Source: Azospirillum sp. B4 (GTDB lineage: Bacteria > Pseudomonadota > Alphaproteobacteria > Azospirillales > Azospirillaceae). Taken from it: DNA of 40,974 bases. This document shows positions 17,605 through 25,614 of the stretch, in pieces (the stretch's first letter is position 1; each line of letters starts with the position of its first letter). The stretch covers positions 1-40,974 of the forward strand of contig NZ_BACU01000023.1 in NCBI RefSeq assembly GCF_000333275.1, given 5' to 3'. The notes under the pieces were generated by a model. That model saw only the letters and a list, made by a program, of their open reading frames with translations, was not told where the DNA came from and ran no database searches. A program made the translations under genes and the position numbers.

Positions 17605-18921
17605 CTAGGCGGTGCGGCGCAGGCGGGTCATGAAAAATCCGTCAAGGCCGCCCAACCCGGCCCAGTGGCCGGGCGTCGTGCGCACGTCGCCGCTGTCGGT
17701 CACCAGCGGCGCCAGCGATGTCACGTCGGCATCCGGATCGTAAGCGAGGTCCACGGGGATGACGGGTTCCACCATCACGTCCAGACGGCGGGACAGCAGC
17801 TTGGACAACTGCTCCTCCCCCTCCTCCGGCTGCAGGGAGCAGGTGCAGTACACCACCAAGCCGCCGGGCTTCACCATGTCGATGGCGCGATCCAGCAGTC
17901 GGCGCTGTACGCCGGACAGGCGGCCCACATCCTCCGCCGTCTTCAGGCGCGCAACGTCGGGATGGCGGCGGATGGTGCCGGTGGCGCTGCACGGCGCGTC
18001 CAGCAGCACGGCGTCCACCAGCGCGTCCGGCGTCCACTTGGTGGCGTCGGCCACGACGGTGGTCGCCGACAGGCCCAGCCGTTCCATGTTGCGCGACAGC
18101 CGCTCCAGCCGGGGGGCGGAACGGTCGACCGCCGTCACCTTGGCGCCGGCGGCGGCCAGCTGGGCGGTCTTGCCACCAGGGGCGGCGCACAGGTCGATGA
18201 CGTCCAGGCCGGCGACATCACCCAGCAGGCGCGCGGGCAAGGCGGCGGCCGCGTCCTGCACCCACCAGGCGCCCTCCTCGAAGCCCGGCAGCTCGGTGAC
18301 CGAACCGCCGGGGGCGCGGCGCAGGGTGCCGGTGGGCAGCACGGTGGCCTCCAGCCGTTCCGCCCAGGCGTGCGGGTCGCCCTTCACGCTGATGTCCAGC
18401 GGCGCCTCGACCAGGTGGGCATCAACGATGGCGCGGGTATGGCCGGTGCCGTAGTGCTGGCGCCAGGCCAGCCACAGCCAGTCCGGCGTGTTCAGGCGGC
18501 CGGCGTCCTGGGCGGCCAGCAGCTCCGCCCCCTCGCGCGCCACGCGGCGCAGCACGGCATTGATCAGGCCCTTCATGCCGGCCAGGCCCTTGGCCACGGC
18601 CAGCTCCACGCCCGTGTCCACGGCGGCGTGGGCGGGGGTGCCCAGGAACAGCAACTGGGCGGCGGAGACGCGCAGGATGTCCAGCACGCCGCCCTTGGGC
18701 AGGTCGGGCCGAGTCAGCAGCGACATCACCACCGCGTCGATCTGGCCCAGACGGCGGATGACGGTGGCGGTCAGCAGGCGGGCGAAGGCGCGGTCGCGCG
18801 GCTCCAGCCCCGGCAGTCCCCGGTGCTGGTCCAGCGCGTCATCCAGCGGCACGCGGCGGCGCAGCACGCTTTCCAGAAGGTCCAGGGCCACCCGGCGGGC
18901 GGCCAGCGTTTCGGTGTTCAT
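17605..18921 (-). CDS. rsmB: 16S rRNA (cytosine-C5) methyltransferase, RsmB/Fmu family
   Basis: RsmB methylates C967 of 16S rRNA using S-adenosylmethionine. The 438-residue protein has the expected NusB-like N-terminal domain (about 1-145) and a Rossmann methyltransferase domain: SAM-binding [18 protein letters not shown], motif [18 protein letters not shown] and motif [15 protein letters not shown], the latter two carrying the catalytic cysteines of m5C enzymes. It ends with the usual [15 protein letters not shown]. It is the first gene of the rsmB-rpe-heparinase-purH run. The 137-base gap to the divergent SdhAF4-like gene must hold promoters in both directions. Confidence 0.94.
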   Translation of the reverse strand: MNTETLAARRVALDLLESVLRRRVPLDDALDQHRGLPGLEPRDRAFARLLTATVIRRLGQIDAVVMSLLTRPDLPKGGVLDILRVSAAQLLFLGTPAHAAVDTGVELAVAKGLAGMKGLINAVLRRVAREGAELLAAQDAGRLNTPDWLWLAWRQHYGTGHTRAIVDAHLVEAPLDISVKGDPHAWAERLEATVLPTGTLRRAPGGSVTELPGFEEGAWWVQDAAAALPARLLGDVAGLDVIDLCAAPGGKTAQLAAAGAKVTAVDRSAPRLERLSRNMERLGLSATTVVADATKWTPDALVDAVLLDAPCSATGTIRRHPDVARLKTAEDVGRLSGVQRRLLDRAIDMVKPGGLVVYCTCSLQPEEGEEQLSKLLSRRLDVMVEPVIPVDLAYDPDADVTSLAPLVTDSGDVRTTPGHWAGLGGLDGFFMTRLRRTA

Positions 18922-19058
18922 GGGGGCGGGGTGTACCCCGGAAAAGCCGCGCTGTCATCGGCCCCTTTCGGCCACCCGCCCCCCGTTTCCGGCATGGATT
19001 CGCGGGGGTGGCGTAAAACCCCTTGGCGGCGGCTGGCAGCGGCGCCAATTATAACCTT

Positions 19059-19268
19059 ATGAGCAAGCTGCCCCCCCTGCCCCAGCCCAAGGCCCCCGTG
19101 TTCAAAAGCCACGTGGCACCCACGGCCCCCGAGTCCAAGACCGACACCGTGGCCCCCAAGGCCGAAGCGGCCAAACCCGAAACGGTGCGTGAGATCGGCG
19201 GCCCCGCCGGCCCCGAACCCACCCGCTACGGCGACTGGGAACGCAAGGGCCGCTGCAGCGATTTTTGA
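19059..19268 (+). CDS. DUF1674 protein, SdhAF4-like succinate dehydrogenase assembly factor
   Basis: The 69-residue protein ends in the DUF1674 signature GGPAGPEPTRYGDWERKGRC followed by SDF, shared with mitochondrial SDHAF4/Sdh8, which helps assemble flavinylated SdhA. The first 45 residues are Pro/Ala/Lys-rich and look disordered, as in the family. It is cytoplasmic and stands apart from any sdh genes. The ATG at 19059 has no Shine-Dalgarno; instead TATAAC lies 3-4 bases before it, so the mRNA might be leaderless or the promoter may lie further up. A TTG at 19023 in the same frame is a less likely start. Confidence 0.85.
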   Translation: MSKLPPLPQPKAPVFKSHVAPTAPESKTDTVAPKAEAAKPETVREIGGPAGPEPTRYGDWERKGRCSDF

Positions 19269-19296
19269 GGCGAGCAACACGGCGACCGGCGTACCA

Positions 19297-19821
19297 ATGC
19301 CCCTGCGCCCATGGGCGTTCGTTGGCGCCTACCTCGCTCTGGCGCTGGTTTCCCTGCTGCTCCCCTCAGGGGATTTCCCTGTGACCCGCGGCCTTGCCCT
19401 CTGCGCAGCGGGCGTCCTGGTACATTTGGTCTGGATTTACCGGTTCGCCGTCCAGGTTCGGAACCGACGTTCGACAGATACGGCCGATGCCCGGGCTGAT
19501 GTCTCAAGGATCAGGCGAACCGCCCAGGGCTTGGCTCTGCTATGGGCCGTGACCGTCGGCCTGGCCCTGGCCGCCAACCAGGAGCAGACCAGCCTCTATG
19601 CAGTCGTAGGCAAGGTCGCCCTAATGGCCATCGTCGCGACCTATGCTCGGCTTTTCCACATAACGGCCCGATTGCTGGTCAGCACGGAGGCCGCCCACAA
19701 AGGCGCGCCTTCCAGCATGCCGGCCCTAAGGGTACTCGACACCGTCGTCACCCTGCTTTTCCTGCCCGTGTCGTCTTTCCTACTCTACCGCCGGATGGAA
19801 CGACTGTCGGCCACCGAATAA
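19297..19821 (+). CDS. Hypothetical multi-pass membrane protein
   Basis: I do not recognise this 174-residue protein. Hydropathy by eye suggests four transmembrane helices: AFVGAYLALALVSLLLP (about 7-23), GLALCAAGVLVHLVWIY (about 31-47), GLALLWAVTVGLALA (about 74-88) and VVGKVALMAIVATYA (about 99-113), with a possible fifth near TVVTLLFLPVSSFLLY close to the C-terminus. A basic, Arg-rich cytoplasmic loop joins helices 2 and 3. The ATG at 19297 gives an N-terminal helix at once, whereas the longer frame from 19189 runs through the SdhAF4-like gene in another frame. It follows that gene by 28 bases and may be cotranscribed. No function can be assigned. Confidence 0.65.
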   Translation: MPLRPWAFVGAYLALALVSLLLPSGDFPVTRGLALCAAGVLVHLVWIYRFAVQVRNRRSTDTADARADVSRIRRTAQGLALLWAVTVGLALAANQEQTSLYAVVGKVALMAIVATYARLFHITARLLVSTEAAHKGAPSSMPALRVLDTVVTLLFLPVSSFLLYRRMERLSATE

Positions 19822-19861
19822 AGCGCCAACCGCCACACCACCGGAGGAGCGTCGGCGACGA

Positions 19862-19961
19862 CTAGCCCGCGACTGCGGGCGCCGGAGCCTTTTGGGGAGC
19901 GAAGCGGACTGAAAGGCGAGGATAGCCAAGGGGCCGGATGCCCGCGCCCGGCGCTTGAGGG
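19862..19961 (+). repeat. Dispersed structured intergenic repeat, copy A
   Basis: This roughly 100-bp element lies between the convergent membrane-protein gene and regA. It opens with CTAGCCCGCGACTGCGGGCG, which folds into a 6-bp hairpin with a GACT loop, continues GCCGGAG...GGGGAGCGAAG, CGGACTGAAAGGCGAGGATA, and ends near GCCGGATGCCCGCGCCCGGC. Copies are at 22825-22921 (opposite strand), 22958-23046 and 27265-27366 (opposite strand). It is non-coding. Similarity is highest to copy D. Confidence 0.8.
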
Positions 19962-19974
19962 AACCCCCGGAAAC

Positions 19975-20556
19975 TCAAGTCCTCGGCGCGTGCTTGTTCA
20001 GGATCCGCTGCAGGGTGCGGCGGTGCATCTTCAGGCGGCGCGCGGTTTCCGAGACGTTGCGGTCGCACTGCTCGAACACCCGCTGGATGTGTTCCCAGCG
20101 CACGCGGTCGGCGGACATGGGGTGTTCCGGCGGCGGTGGCAGGGGGCCGTCGGTCAGCAGGGCCGCCTCCACCGCGTCGGCGTCCGCCGGCTTGGGCAGG
20201 TAATCGACGGCGCCGGCCTTCACGGCGGCCACGGCGGTGGCGATGTTGCCATAACCTGTCAGCATGACGATGCGGGCTTCCGGCCGGGCGTCGCGCAGGG
20301 CCTTCACCACGTCCAGGCCGCTGCCGTCAGCCAGGCGCAGGTCGACCACGGCATAGCGGGGGGCCGCCTCCTGCGCCACGTCCACGCCCAGCGCCACGCT
20401 GTCCACCGCCACCACGTCGAAGCCGCGCTTCTCCAGCGCGCGGGCCAGGCGGATGCGGAAGGGGGCGTCGTCATCCACCACCAGCAGGCTGCGCGAGGCG
20501 TCCCCGGTGAAACCGAGGCGCATGGGATCGATCACGTCGGCGGTCTCAATAGTCAT
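19975..20556 (-). CDS. regA: Redox response regulator, RegA/PrrA/ActR family
   Basis: The 193-residue regulator has a receiver domain at about 22-135 with acidic D28-D29-D30, phosphoacceptor D72 (AVVDLRLADGSG), T100 and K122, a proline linker (PLPPPPEHP), and a C-terminal Fis-like helix-turn-helix (NVSETARRLKMHRRTLQRIL) nearly identical to known RegA/PrrA/ActR proteins. RegA regulates respiration, carbon and nitrogen fixation and photosynthesis genes in response to redox state, when phosphorylated by RegB. regB lies upstream on the same strand, separated by 225 bases that hold a RegA-type box, so regA probably has its own, self-controlled promoter as well as possible read-through from regB. 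Confidence 0.94.
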   Translation of the reverse strand: MTIETADVIDPMRLGFTGDASRSLLVVDDDAPFRIRLARALEKRGFDVVAVDSVALGVDVAQEAAPRYAVVDLRLADGSGLDVVKALRDARPEARIVMLTGYGNIATAVAAVKAGAVDYLPKPADADAVEAALLTDGPLPPPPEHPMSADRVRWEHIQRVFEQCDRNVSETARRLKMHRRTLQRILNKHAPRT

Positions 20557-20730
20557 CTCTGGAAAACCCCTTCATTCCCGGCCAGTGGGCGCCAAGACGG
20601 TCGCAAACTTGTGAACGACCTTCTTACGCCCCTGTAGCGGCATTCCTGGTGGTCGCGACACGCGGCAAAAGGACGCCCCTTCCAAATAGACATGGGCGGG
20701 ACCCCGGCCAAGGGGCGCCGCCGTTATACA

Positions 20731-20751
20731 AGGGCGGCATAATGCCGCCCT
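20731..20751 (-). promoter_or_regulatory. Putative RegA/RegR binding site between regB and regA
   Basis: AGGGCGGCAT-A-ATGCCGCCCT is an exact inverted repeat with 10-bp arms and one central base. Its minus-strand core GCGGCATTATGCCGC fits, at every constrained position, the RegR consensus GNG(A/G)C(A/G)TTNNGNCGC as I recall it from Bradyrhizobium. A TATAAC that could be a -10 element follows at 20728-20723 on the same strand, placing the box over the -35/spacer region of a regA promoter. A terminator hairpin for regB is the alternative, but no T-run follows. Confidence 0.6.
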
Positions 20752-20781
20752 CCATCATGCCAGGATTTCGCCGTGCCGGTG

Positions 20782-22212
20782 TCATGGCGATGGCGGCGGG
20801 CCACTCCACCGCACCATGACACGCGCGCCGGTGCCCAATGGCGTGCTGCCCGGCGGGCCGTTGGCATAGGTGACGGTGGCGCCGGTACGCTCCAGCAGGA
20901 TCTGGGCGATGAACAGACCCAGGCCCATGGTGCCACCGCCCCCGGCCCGCACCGGCACCTGCTCCAGCCGTTCATCCCGGTCCGAGACATAGGGTTCGCC
21001 CAGTCGTTCCAGCAGGCTGACGGGGAAGCCGGGGCCGTCGTCCGCCACAGTCATCATCAGGGCGGCGCTGTCGCAGTGCAGGCTGACATCCACCCGGCTG
21101 TGGGCGAACTGCATGGCGTTCTGGAGAATGTTGCCCAGGCCGTGCTGCAACTCCGGCGTCAGCGGCAGGGGGGAGGGCGCGCCCTCCTCCGCCCCGGTCA
21201 CGGCGACCTCCAGCGCCACCTCCGCCCGGCGGTGGGGGGCGGCCACCGCCTCCACCACCTGCACCGGCCCTAAGGGGGCGTAGGGCTCCATCTCCCCCTC
21301 CGCGTCCGGGCGGCGGGCTAGGTCGGCCAGGATGTCGCGGCAGCGGGCGGACTGGCTCTGCAGCAGCTGGATGTCCTCCGCCCAGGGGCTGTCGGGCGGC
21401 AGGTCGCGGGCCAGTTCCTTGGCCACCACGGCGATGGTGCCCAAGGGGCTGCCCAGCTCATGCGCCGCCGCCGCCGCCAGGGCCCCCAGGGCGGATGCCT
21501 TCTGCGCGCGGGCCAGCGACACTTGGCTGGCGATCAGCGCCTGCGACAGGTCGCGGCCTGACTGCGCCACCTTGTAGACGTAGGTGGCGATGAAGATGGC
21601 CGACAAGGTCAGGGCCGCCCAGATGCCGTCCAGGTAATAGGGCGGCAGGGTGACGCCGTAGCTGGCTGGCCAGGACAGCGGCATGGCCAGCATCCACACC
21701 AGGGTGAGGCAGGCGGCGGTCAGCGCCGTCAGCCCCGTCACCAGCCGGCGGCCCAGCATGCTGGCCCCCACCATCAGCGGCGCCAGCACCAGCACGGCGA
21801 ACGGATTCTCCAGCCCGCCGGTCAGCATCAGCAACACGGTCAGTTGCACCGTGTCGTAGGCCAGGAAGATGGCGGCACCCCGTTCCGTCAGGAAGGGGCT
21901 GCGCCGCCGGCGGGAAATGGCGTAGAGGTTGATCAGCAGCGAGACCGCCGTGACCGCCAGGGCCGGCAGCAGGGGAATGTCGATGCCGACCAGATCCTCC
22001 ACCGTCAGCAGGGTGATGGCCTGGCCGGCGATGGCGATCCAGCGGATGGTGTTGAGGGTGCGCAGGTTGACGCGGGCACCCGCCCAGCGCTCCCCGCCAA
22101 GCCGGGCGCCATCGGGCCGCGTACCGCCCGGCCGTGCGCCGGGGCCATCCCCGTCTCCGCCCCAGGGGCTGGGTTCCGCGTCCGCCGCCCTCGTCCACGC
22201 CTGCCGCGCCAT
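20782..22212 (-). CDS. regB: Redox sensor histidine kinase, RegB/PrrB/ActS family
   Basis: The 476-residue kinase has an extended Gly/Pro/Arg-rich N-terminus (1-46), then six predicted membrane helices (about 55-215). Between helices 3 and 4 it carries GGLENPF (132-138), the segment implicated in quinone sensing in RegB. The phosphoacceptor is H251 in LGALAAAAAHELGSPLGTI, the RegB-type H-box. C291 in SQSARCRDIL corresponds to the redox-active cysteine of RegB. The ATPase domain shows NILQNAMQFA, VADDGPGFP and GGGTMGLGLFIAQ. All known redox-sensing elements are therefore present. The usual senC/hypothetical gene between regB and regA is absent. The start could be internal (about residue 48, a GTG), since the first 46 residues are atypical. 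Confidence 0.94.
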   Translation of the reverse strand: MARQAWTRAADAEPSPWGGDGDGPGARPGGTRPDGARLGGERWAGARVNLRTLNTIRWIAIAGQAITLLTVEDLVGIDIPLLPALAVTAVSLLINLYAISRRRRSPFLTERGAAIFLAYDTVQLTVLLMLTGGLENPFAVLVLAPLMVGASMLGRRLVTGLTALTAACLTLVWMLAMPLSWPASYGVTLPPYYLDGIWAALTLSAIFIATYVYKVAQSGRDLSQALIASQVSLARAQKASALGALAAAAAHELGSPLGTIAVVAKELARDLPPDSPWAEDIQLLQSQSARCRDILADLARRPDAEGEMEPYAPLGPVQVVEAVAAPHRRAEVALEVAVTGAEEGAPSPLPLTPELQHGLGNILQNAMQFAHSRVDVSLHCDSAALMMTVADDGPGFPVSLLERLGEPYVSDRDERLEQVPVRAGGGGTMGLGLFIAQILLERTGATVTYANGPPGSTPLGTGARVMVRWSGPPPSP

Positions 22213-22406
22213 CGCCCTGACAACCCCATCTTAGATGGCCCGATAAGATCAGCGGTACCGTCCCGGCTTCAAGCTATAGCGCACGGGGCACGGCGTCGCA
22301 CCTGTCCGCTGGATGGGCGCGCGCCAGCCCCTTGCCCCCGGACGCGCGGCGCTGATAATTACCCTTGCCCTATGCGGTTGGGCCCTACGCCGGTGGAGAA
22401 CAATCC

Positions 22407-22799
22407 GTGGAAAGCCAGCGCAAATTCGCGGTGCAGAAGCCCCAGGGCAAGAAGTGGGAGACGCTGGCCCTTGTCGACAACCTGTCGGCCGGCAAGCGCG
22501 AGTTCAGCGAGGCGGTGCGCACCCACGGCCGGGGCTATGTCCGGCTGATCCAGGTGGATTTCGAGAATGAGGAGGCGCTGTCCAACTACGACTGGCGCCT
22601 GGTGGAACTGCACGACCCCTACAAGGGCAGCGGCCGGCCCAAGCCCACGGTGGTGGCGGGCTCGGAACGCCCGATGAAACCGAAGAAGGGCAAGAGCCCG
22701 GGCGAGAAGGTGCCGGTGCCGCTGAAGACCTGGATGCTGGCCTGCCTGGTCGCCGTGGCCGTGGGCATCACCTGGGTGCTGACGTATCACCGGCCCTAA
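22407..22799 (+). CDS. Hypothetical protein with a C-terminal membrane anchor
   Basis: I do not recognise the family of this 130-residue protein. It begins (M)ESQRKFAVQKPQGKKWETL, has a compact soluble region of mixed strands and helices to about residue 75 (YVRLIQVDFENEEALSNYDW then RLVELHDP), a basic linker rich in Lys/Pro (about 76-107) and a single C-terminal helix TWMLACLVAVAVGITWVLTY. This is a tail-anchored layout with the soluble part in the cytoplasm. The GTG start at 22407 is preferred because GGTGGAGAA lies 6 bases before it; an in-frame TTG at 22365 is an alternative. It is divergent from regB and followed by two inverted intergenic repeats. Confidence 0.7.
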   Translation: MESQRKFAVQKPQGKKWETLALVDNLSAGKREFSEAVRTHGRGYVRLIQVDFENEEALSNYDWRLVELHDPYKGSGRPKPTVVAGSERPMKPKKGKSPGEKVPVPLKTWMLACLVAVAVGITWVLTYHRP

Positions 22800-22824
22800 C
22801 GGGCCTGTTTGTCTGTTTGTTCGC

Positions 22825-22921
22825 CTCAAGCGCCGGCGGGCCATCCGGCCCTTGGCTATCCTCGATTTCCAGTCCGCTGACGCTCCCCGGAGATCTCCGG
22901 CGGCCGCGGTCGCGGCCTAGC
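22825..22921 (-). repeat. Dispersed structured intergenic repeat, copy B
   Basis: This is the reverse orientation of copy A. Read on the minus strand it opens GGCTAGGCCGCGACCGCGGC, whose hairpin stem GGCCGC/GCGGCC differs from copy A at a paired position on both sides, so pairing is kept. It continues through CCGGAGATCTCCGG, CGGACTGGAAATCGAGGATA and GGGCCGGATGGCCC. It sits head to head with copy C, between the tail-anchored protein gene and cobT. Confidence 0.8.
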
Positions 22922-22942
22922 CCAGTTCCGCCAGAACTGGGC
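22920..22942. terminator. 9-bp hairpin between inverted repeats B and C
   Basis: GCCCAGTTC at 22920-22928 and GAACTGGGC at 22934-22942 form a perfect stem with a 5-base loop. It lies at the centre of the B-C repeat pair, between convergent genes, and is followed by CTTGGCGCGTTTTGA on the plus strand. It may terminate both transcripts or simply be the spacer structure of a paired repeat element. Confidence 0.5.
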
Positions 22943-22957
22943 CTTGGCGCGTTTTGA

Positions 22958-23046
22958 CTAGGCTGCGACCACAGCCGCCGGAGCGAGCACCGCAGGGCGG
23001 AGCGAGGAAGCCAAGCCGCCGGATGGCCGCGCCCGGCACCTGAGGG
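22958..23046 (+). repeat. Dispersed structured intergenic repeat, copy C (shorter, diverged)
   Basis: This is the most diverged copy. It opens CTAGGCTGCGACCACAGCCG, where GGCTG/CAGCC keeps the first hairpin although two bases in each arm differ from copy A. The middle section is shortened and rearranged (GAGCACCGCAGGGCGGAGCG); the end returns to GCCGGATGGCCGCGCCCGGC. It ends just before the cobT stop codon. Confidence 0.7.
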
Positions 23047-23056
23047 GAAATCGAGA

Positions 23057-24094
23057 TCAGTGCGTAGCGCGCCCCTCGGCCCCGCGCCTGGACACGCCGG
23101 CCTCCGCGAACGTCGCCATGCCGGTGTGGCAGGCGACGGCGGCCTGTAGGATGGGCAGGGCCAGGGCGGCGCCGGAGCCCTCACCCAGGCGCATGCCGAA
23201 GCTCAGCAGCGGTTCCTGCTTGATATGGTCCAGCAGGCGGCGGTGCGCCGGCTCGGCCGACAGGTGGCCGACGATGCAATGGTCCAGGGCGCGGGGATCG
23301 GCCTTGAACAGCACGGCGGCGGCGGCGGTGCAGGCGTAGCCGTCCAGCACCACGGGCGTGCGGGCCATGCGGGCCGCCATGATGGCGCCGACGATGGCCG
23401 CCAGTTCATACCCGCCCACGGCGCGCAGCACGTGGAAGGGCTCGGACAGCAGGTCGGCGTTGGCGGCCACGCCGGCGGCGACCACCGCCGCCTTGCGCGC
23501 CATGCCCTCGGCATCCAGGCCGGTGCCGGGGCCGACCCAGTCCTCCGGCTGGCCACCGAACAGCGCCAGGCACAGCGCGGCGGCGGATGTCGAATTGCCG
23601 ATGCCCATCTCCCCCAGGCACAGCACGTCGATGCCGGTTTCCACCGCCATCATGCCGTAGGCCATGGCCCGGGCGCAGGCCTCCTCGCTCATGGCGGGGC
23701 CGTGGGTGAAGTCGGCGGTGGGGTTGTCCAGGTCCAGCTCATAGACCCGCAGGTCGGCGTCGGCCTGGCCGCACAGCTGGTTCACGGCGGCACCGCCCTG
23801 GGTGAAGTTGTGCACCATCTGCGCCGTCACCGCCGATGGATAGGCAGACACGCCCAGGGCCGCCACGCCGTGGTTGCCGGCGAACACCGCCACACGCGGA
23901 TGCTGCACCCGGGGGGGCGTGCGGCCCTGCCAGGTGGCCAGCCATTCGGTCAGGCTCTCCAGCCGGCCCAGGGCGCCGCGCGGCTTGGTCAGTTGCACCT
24001 CGCGCTGCATGACGGTGGTGGCGGCCTCCAGATCCGGGCCCGGCAGGTCGGCCAGAACGCGGCGGAATTCGTCGAAGGAGGGGATGTCGCTCAT
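23057..24094 (-). CDS. cobT: Nicotinate-nucleotide--dimethylbenzimidazole phosphoribosyltransferase
   Basis: CobT makes alpha-ribazole 5'-phosphate, the lower-ligand precursor of cobalamin, from nicotinate mononucleotide and dimethylbenzimidazole. The 345-residue length is typical. Conserved segments include QLTKPRGALGRLESL, VFAGNHGVAALGVSAYP, VTAQMVHNFTQGGAAVNQLC, GEMGIGNSTSAAALCLALFG and the C-terminal FGMRLGEGSGAALALPILQA, which forms part of the active site. It is divergent from cobS with 84 bases between starts, too short for a cobalamin riboswitch. cobS and cobC across the gap complete the nucleotide loop assembly steps. Confidence 0.94.
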   Translation of the reverse strand: MSDIPSFDEFRRVLADLPGPDLEAATTVMQREVQLTKPRGALGRLESLTEWLATWQGRTPPRVQHPRVAVFAGNHGVAALGVSAYPSAVTAQMVHNFTQGGAAVNQLCGQADADLRVYELDLDNPTADFTHGPAMSEEACARAMAYGMMAVETGIDVLCLGEMGIGNSTSAAALCLALFGGQPEDWVGPGTGLDAEGMARKAAVVAAGVAANADLLSEPFHVLRAVGGYELAAIVGAIMAARMARTPVVLDGYACTAAAAVLFKADPRALDHCIVGHLSAEPAHRRLLDHIKQEPLLSFGMRLGEGSGAALALPILQAAVACHTGMATFAEAGVSRRGAEGRATH

Positions 24095-24178
24095 GATGCT
24101 CCGGCCCGATAATGGGACCCGCGATCAGGCGCCGGAGTGGCGCTGGCGGGCGGACGGGACTTCCCGTATACCGGAACC

Positions 24179-24994
24179 ATGACTGATGCAACGGGGCCGC
24201 GCCTGGGCGGTGTCTTCGCCGAATTCATAGCCGCCGTGATCTTTTTGACACGGCTGCCCATCCGTTGGCGCGGGGCCTGGCCGCAGGACCTGGATTCCCG
24301 GGCGCTGACCTGGTTCCCCATCGTCGGCACGCTGATTGGCGCGCTGGGCGGCCTGGTCTATTGGGGCCTCAGTTCCGTCAACGTGCCGCCCCTGCTGGCG
24401 GCCCTGCTGACGGTGGGCGCGCTGATGGGCCTGACCGGCGCCCTGCACGAGGACGGGCTGGCCGACGTGGCCGACGGCTTCGGCGGCGGGCGCGACCGCG
24501 AGGCCAAGCTGACCATCATGAAGGACAGCCGGGTGGGCACCTACGGCGCCGTGGCCCTGGTGCTGAGCGTCGCCGCCCGCACCATGGCGCTGGCCGCCAT
24601 CGGCAGCCCCCACCACGTGGCCGTGGCCTTGATGGGCGCGCACGCCTATGCCCGCTGCTTCCTGCCGGGGATGAAACTGCTGTTGCCGGAGGCGCGGCTG
24701 GTGGGCCACAGCGCCGGGGTGGGGAAGCCCAACAGCGCCCGCGCCCTGGCGGCCCTGCTGGCCGGCTTCGTCCTGGCCGCCACCACCCTGACCAAGCTGC
24801 CGCTGGACAGCGGCCTGACCCGCCTGGCCATCCTGCTGGTGGCGGGCGGCGGCATGATCGTCGTCGCCCTGCTGGCCCGCCGCCAGGTGGGCGGCGTCAC
24901 CGGCGACGTGTTGGGCGCGGCGGAGCAGGTGAGCGAAATCCTGTTCCTGGTGGCCGTGACCGGCGCCCTGGGCGGCGCCGTCCCCATGCCATGA
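24179..24994 (+). CDS. cobS: Adenosylcobinamide-GDP ribazoletransferase (cobalamin synthase)
   Basis: CobS is an integral membrane enzyme that joins adenosylcobinamide-GDP to alpha-ribazole (phosphate) to give adenosylcobalamin (phosphate). The 271-residue protein has FLTRLPIRW near the start, the Asp-rich signature ALHEDGLADVADGFGGGRDR with KLTIMKDSRVGTYGAVAL following, and about six hydrophobic helices. The ATG at 24179 replaces an earlier in-frame start at 24137 that adds non-conserved residues. The stop codon overlaps the next start (ATGA), so cobS and cobC are translationally coupled. Confidence 0.93.
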   Translation: MTDATGPRLGGVFAEFIAAVIFLTRLPIRWRGAWPQDLDSRALTWFPIVGTLIGALGGLVYWGLSSVNVPPLLAALLTVGALMGLTGALHEDGLADVADGFGGGRDREAKLTIMKDSRVGTYGAVALVLSVAARTMALAAIGSPHHVAVALMGAHAYARCFLPGMKLLLPEARLVGHSAGVGKPNSARALAALLAGFVLAATTLTKLPLDSGLTRLAILLVAGGGMIVVALLARRQVGGVTGDVLGAAEQVSEILFLVAVTGALGGAVPMP

Positions 24995-25614
24995 GCGCCA
25001 TCGCTGCCACGACGCGCTGGTGGTGGGTGCGCCATGCACCCCTGGCCCAGCCGCATCAGATCGCCGGCCAGGCGGACGTAGACCTCGCCCCCTGGCCGGA
25101 AGCACAGGCCCACCTGACGGCCGCCCGCCTGCCCGCCCGCGCCCTGTGGCTGGCCAGCCCCCTTTCCCGCACCCGGCAGACGGCCGAACGCCTGGCGGCC
25201 CTGGTACCGGATGGCGCGACGGCACCGGAGGCCGACCCCCGGCTGATGGAACAGCATTTCGGCGCCTGGCAAGGCCACAGCTATGCCGGACTGGAGGAGG
25301 CGGGCGACCCGCACCTACCCCCCTTCTGGGCCGACCCCGCCGGCACCGCCCCGCCGGAGGGTGAGAGCTTCGTCGCTCTGTGCCACCGCGTGGCCGAGGC
25401 GGTGGACGACTGGAGCCCGCGGGCGGAGGGGGGCGACATCATCTGCGTCAGTCACGCCGGGCCGATCCGCGCCGCCGTGGCCCTGGCGCTGGACCTGACA
25501 CCGGCCAAGGCCCTGGCCCTGGACGTGGCGCCCCTTTCGCTGACCCGCCTGGACCGTATCGCCACCGATGCCGGCCCGGTGTGGGCGGTGCGGTGGGTCA
25601 ACCGCACGCCATAA
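24991..25614 (+). CDS. cobC: Histidine phosphatase, probable alpha-ribazole phosphatase CobC
   Basis: The 207-residue protein belongs to the histidine phosphatase (phosphoglycerate mutase-like) superfamily: it has WWVRHAPLAQ with the catalytic Arg-His, SPLSRTRQTAERL, EQHFGAWQG and CVSHAGPIRAAVAL with the second catalytic His. Its start overlaps the cobS stop by four bases, so a role as alpha-ribazole-5'-phosphate (or cobalamin-5'-phosphate) phosphatase in the same pathway is well supported by context, though sequence alone would only give the superfamily. Another long open frame in the same reading frame begins upstream inside cobS but is only a high-GC shadow. Confidence 0.87.
   Translation: MSAIAATTRWWWVRHAPLAQPHQIAGQADVDLAPWPEAQAHLTAARLPARALWLASPLSRTRQTAERLAALVPDGATAPEADPRLMEQHFGAWQGHSYAGLEEAGDPHLPPFWADPAGTAPPEGESFVALCHRVAEAVDDWSPRAEGGDIICVSHAGPIRAAVALALDLTPAKALALDVAPLSLTRLDRIATDAGPVWAVRWVNRTP

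Noticed and set aside
24095-24178. Cobalamin riboswitch between cobT and cobS
   Set aside because: The gap is only 84 bp, shorter than a cobalamin riboswitch, and no B12-box-like sequence is visible.
24265-25614. A single 449-residue fusion of cobS and cobC
   Set aside because: The long frame reads the cobS region in the wrong frame. cobS is clearly encoded in its own frame and overlaps the cobC ATG by four bases.
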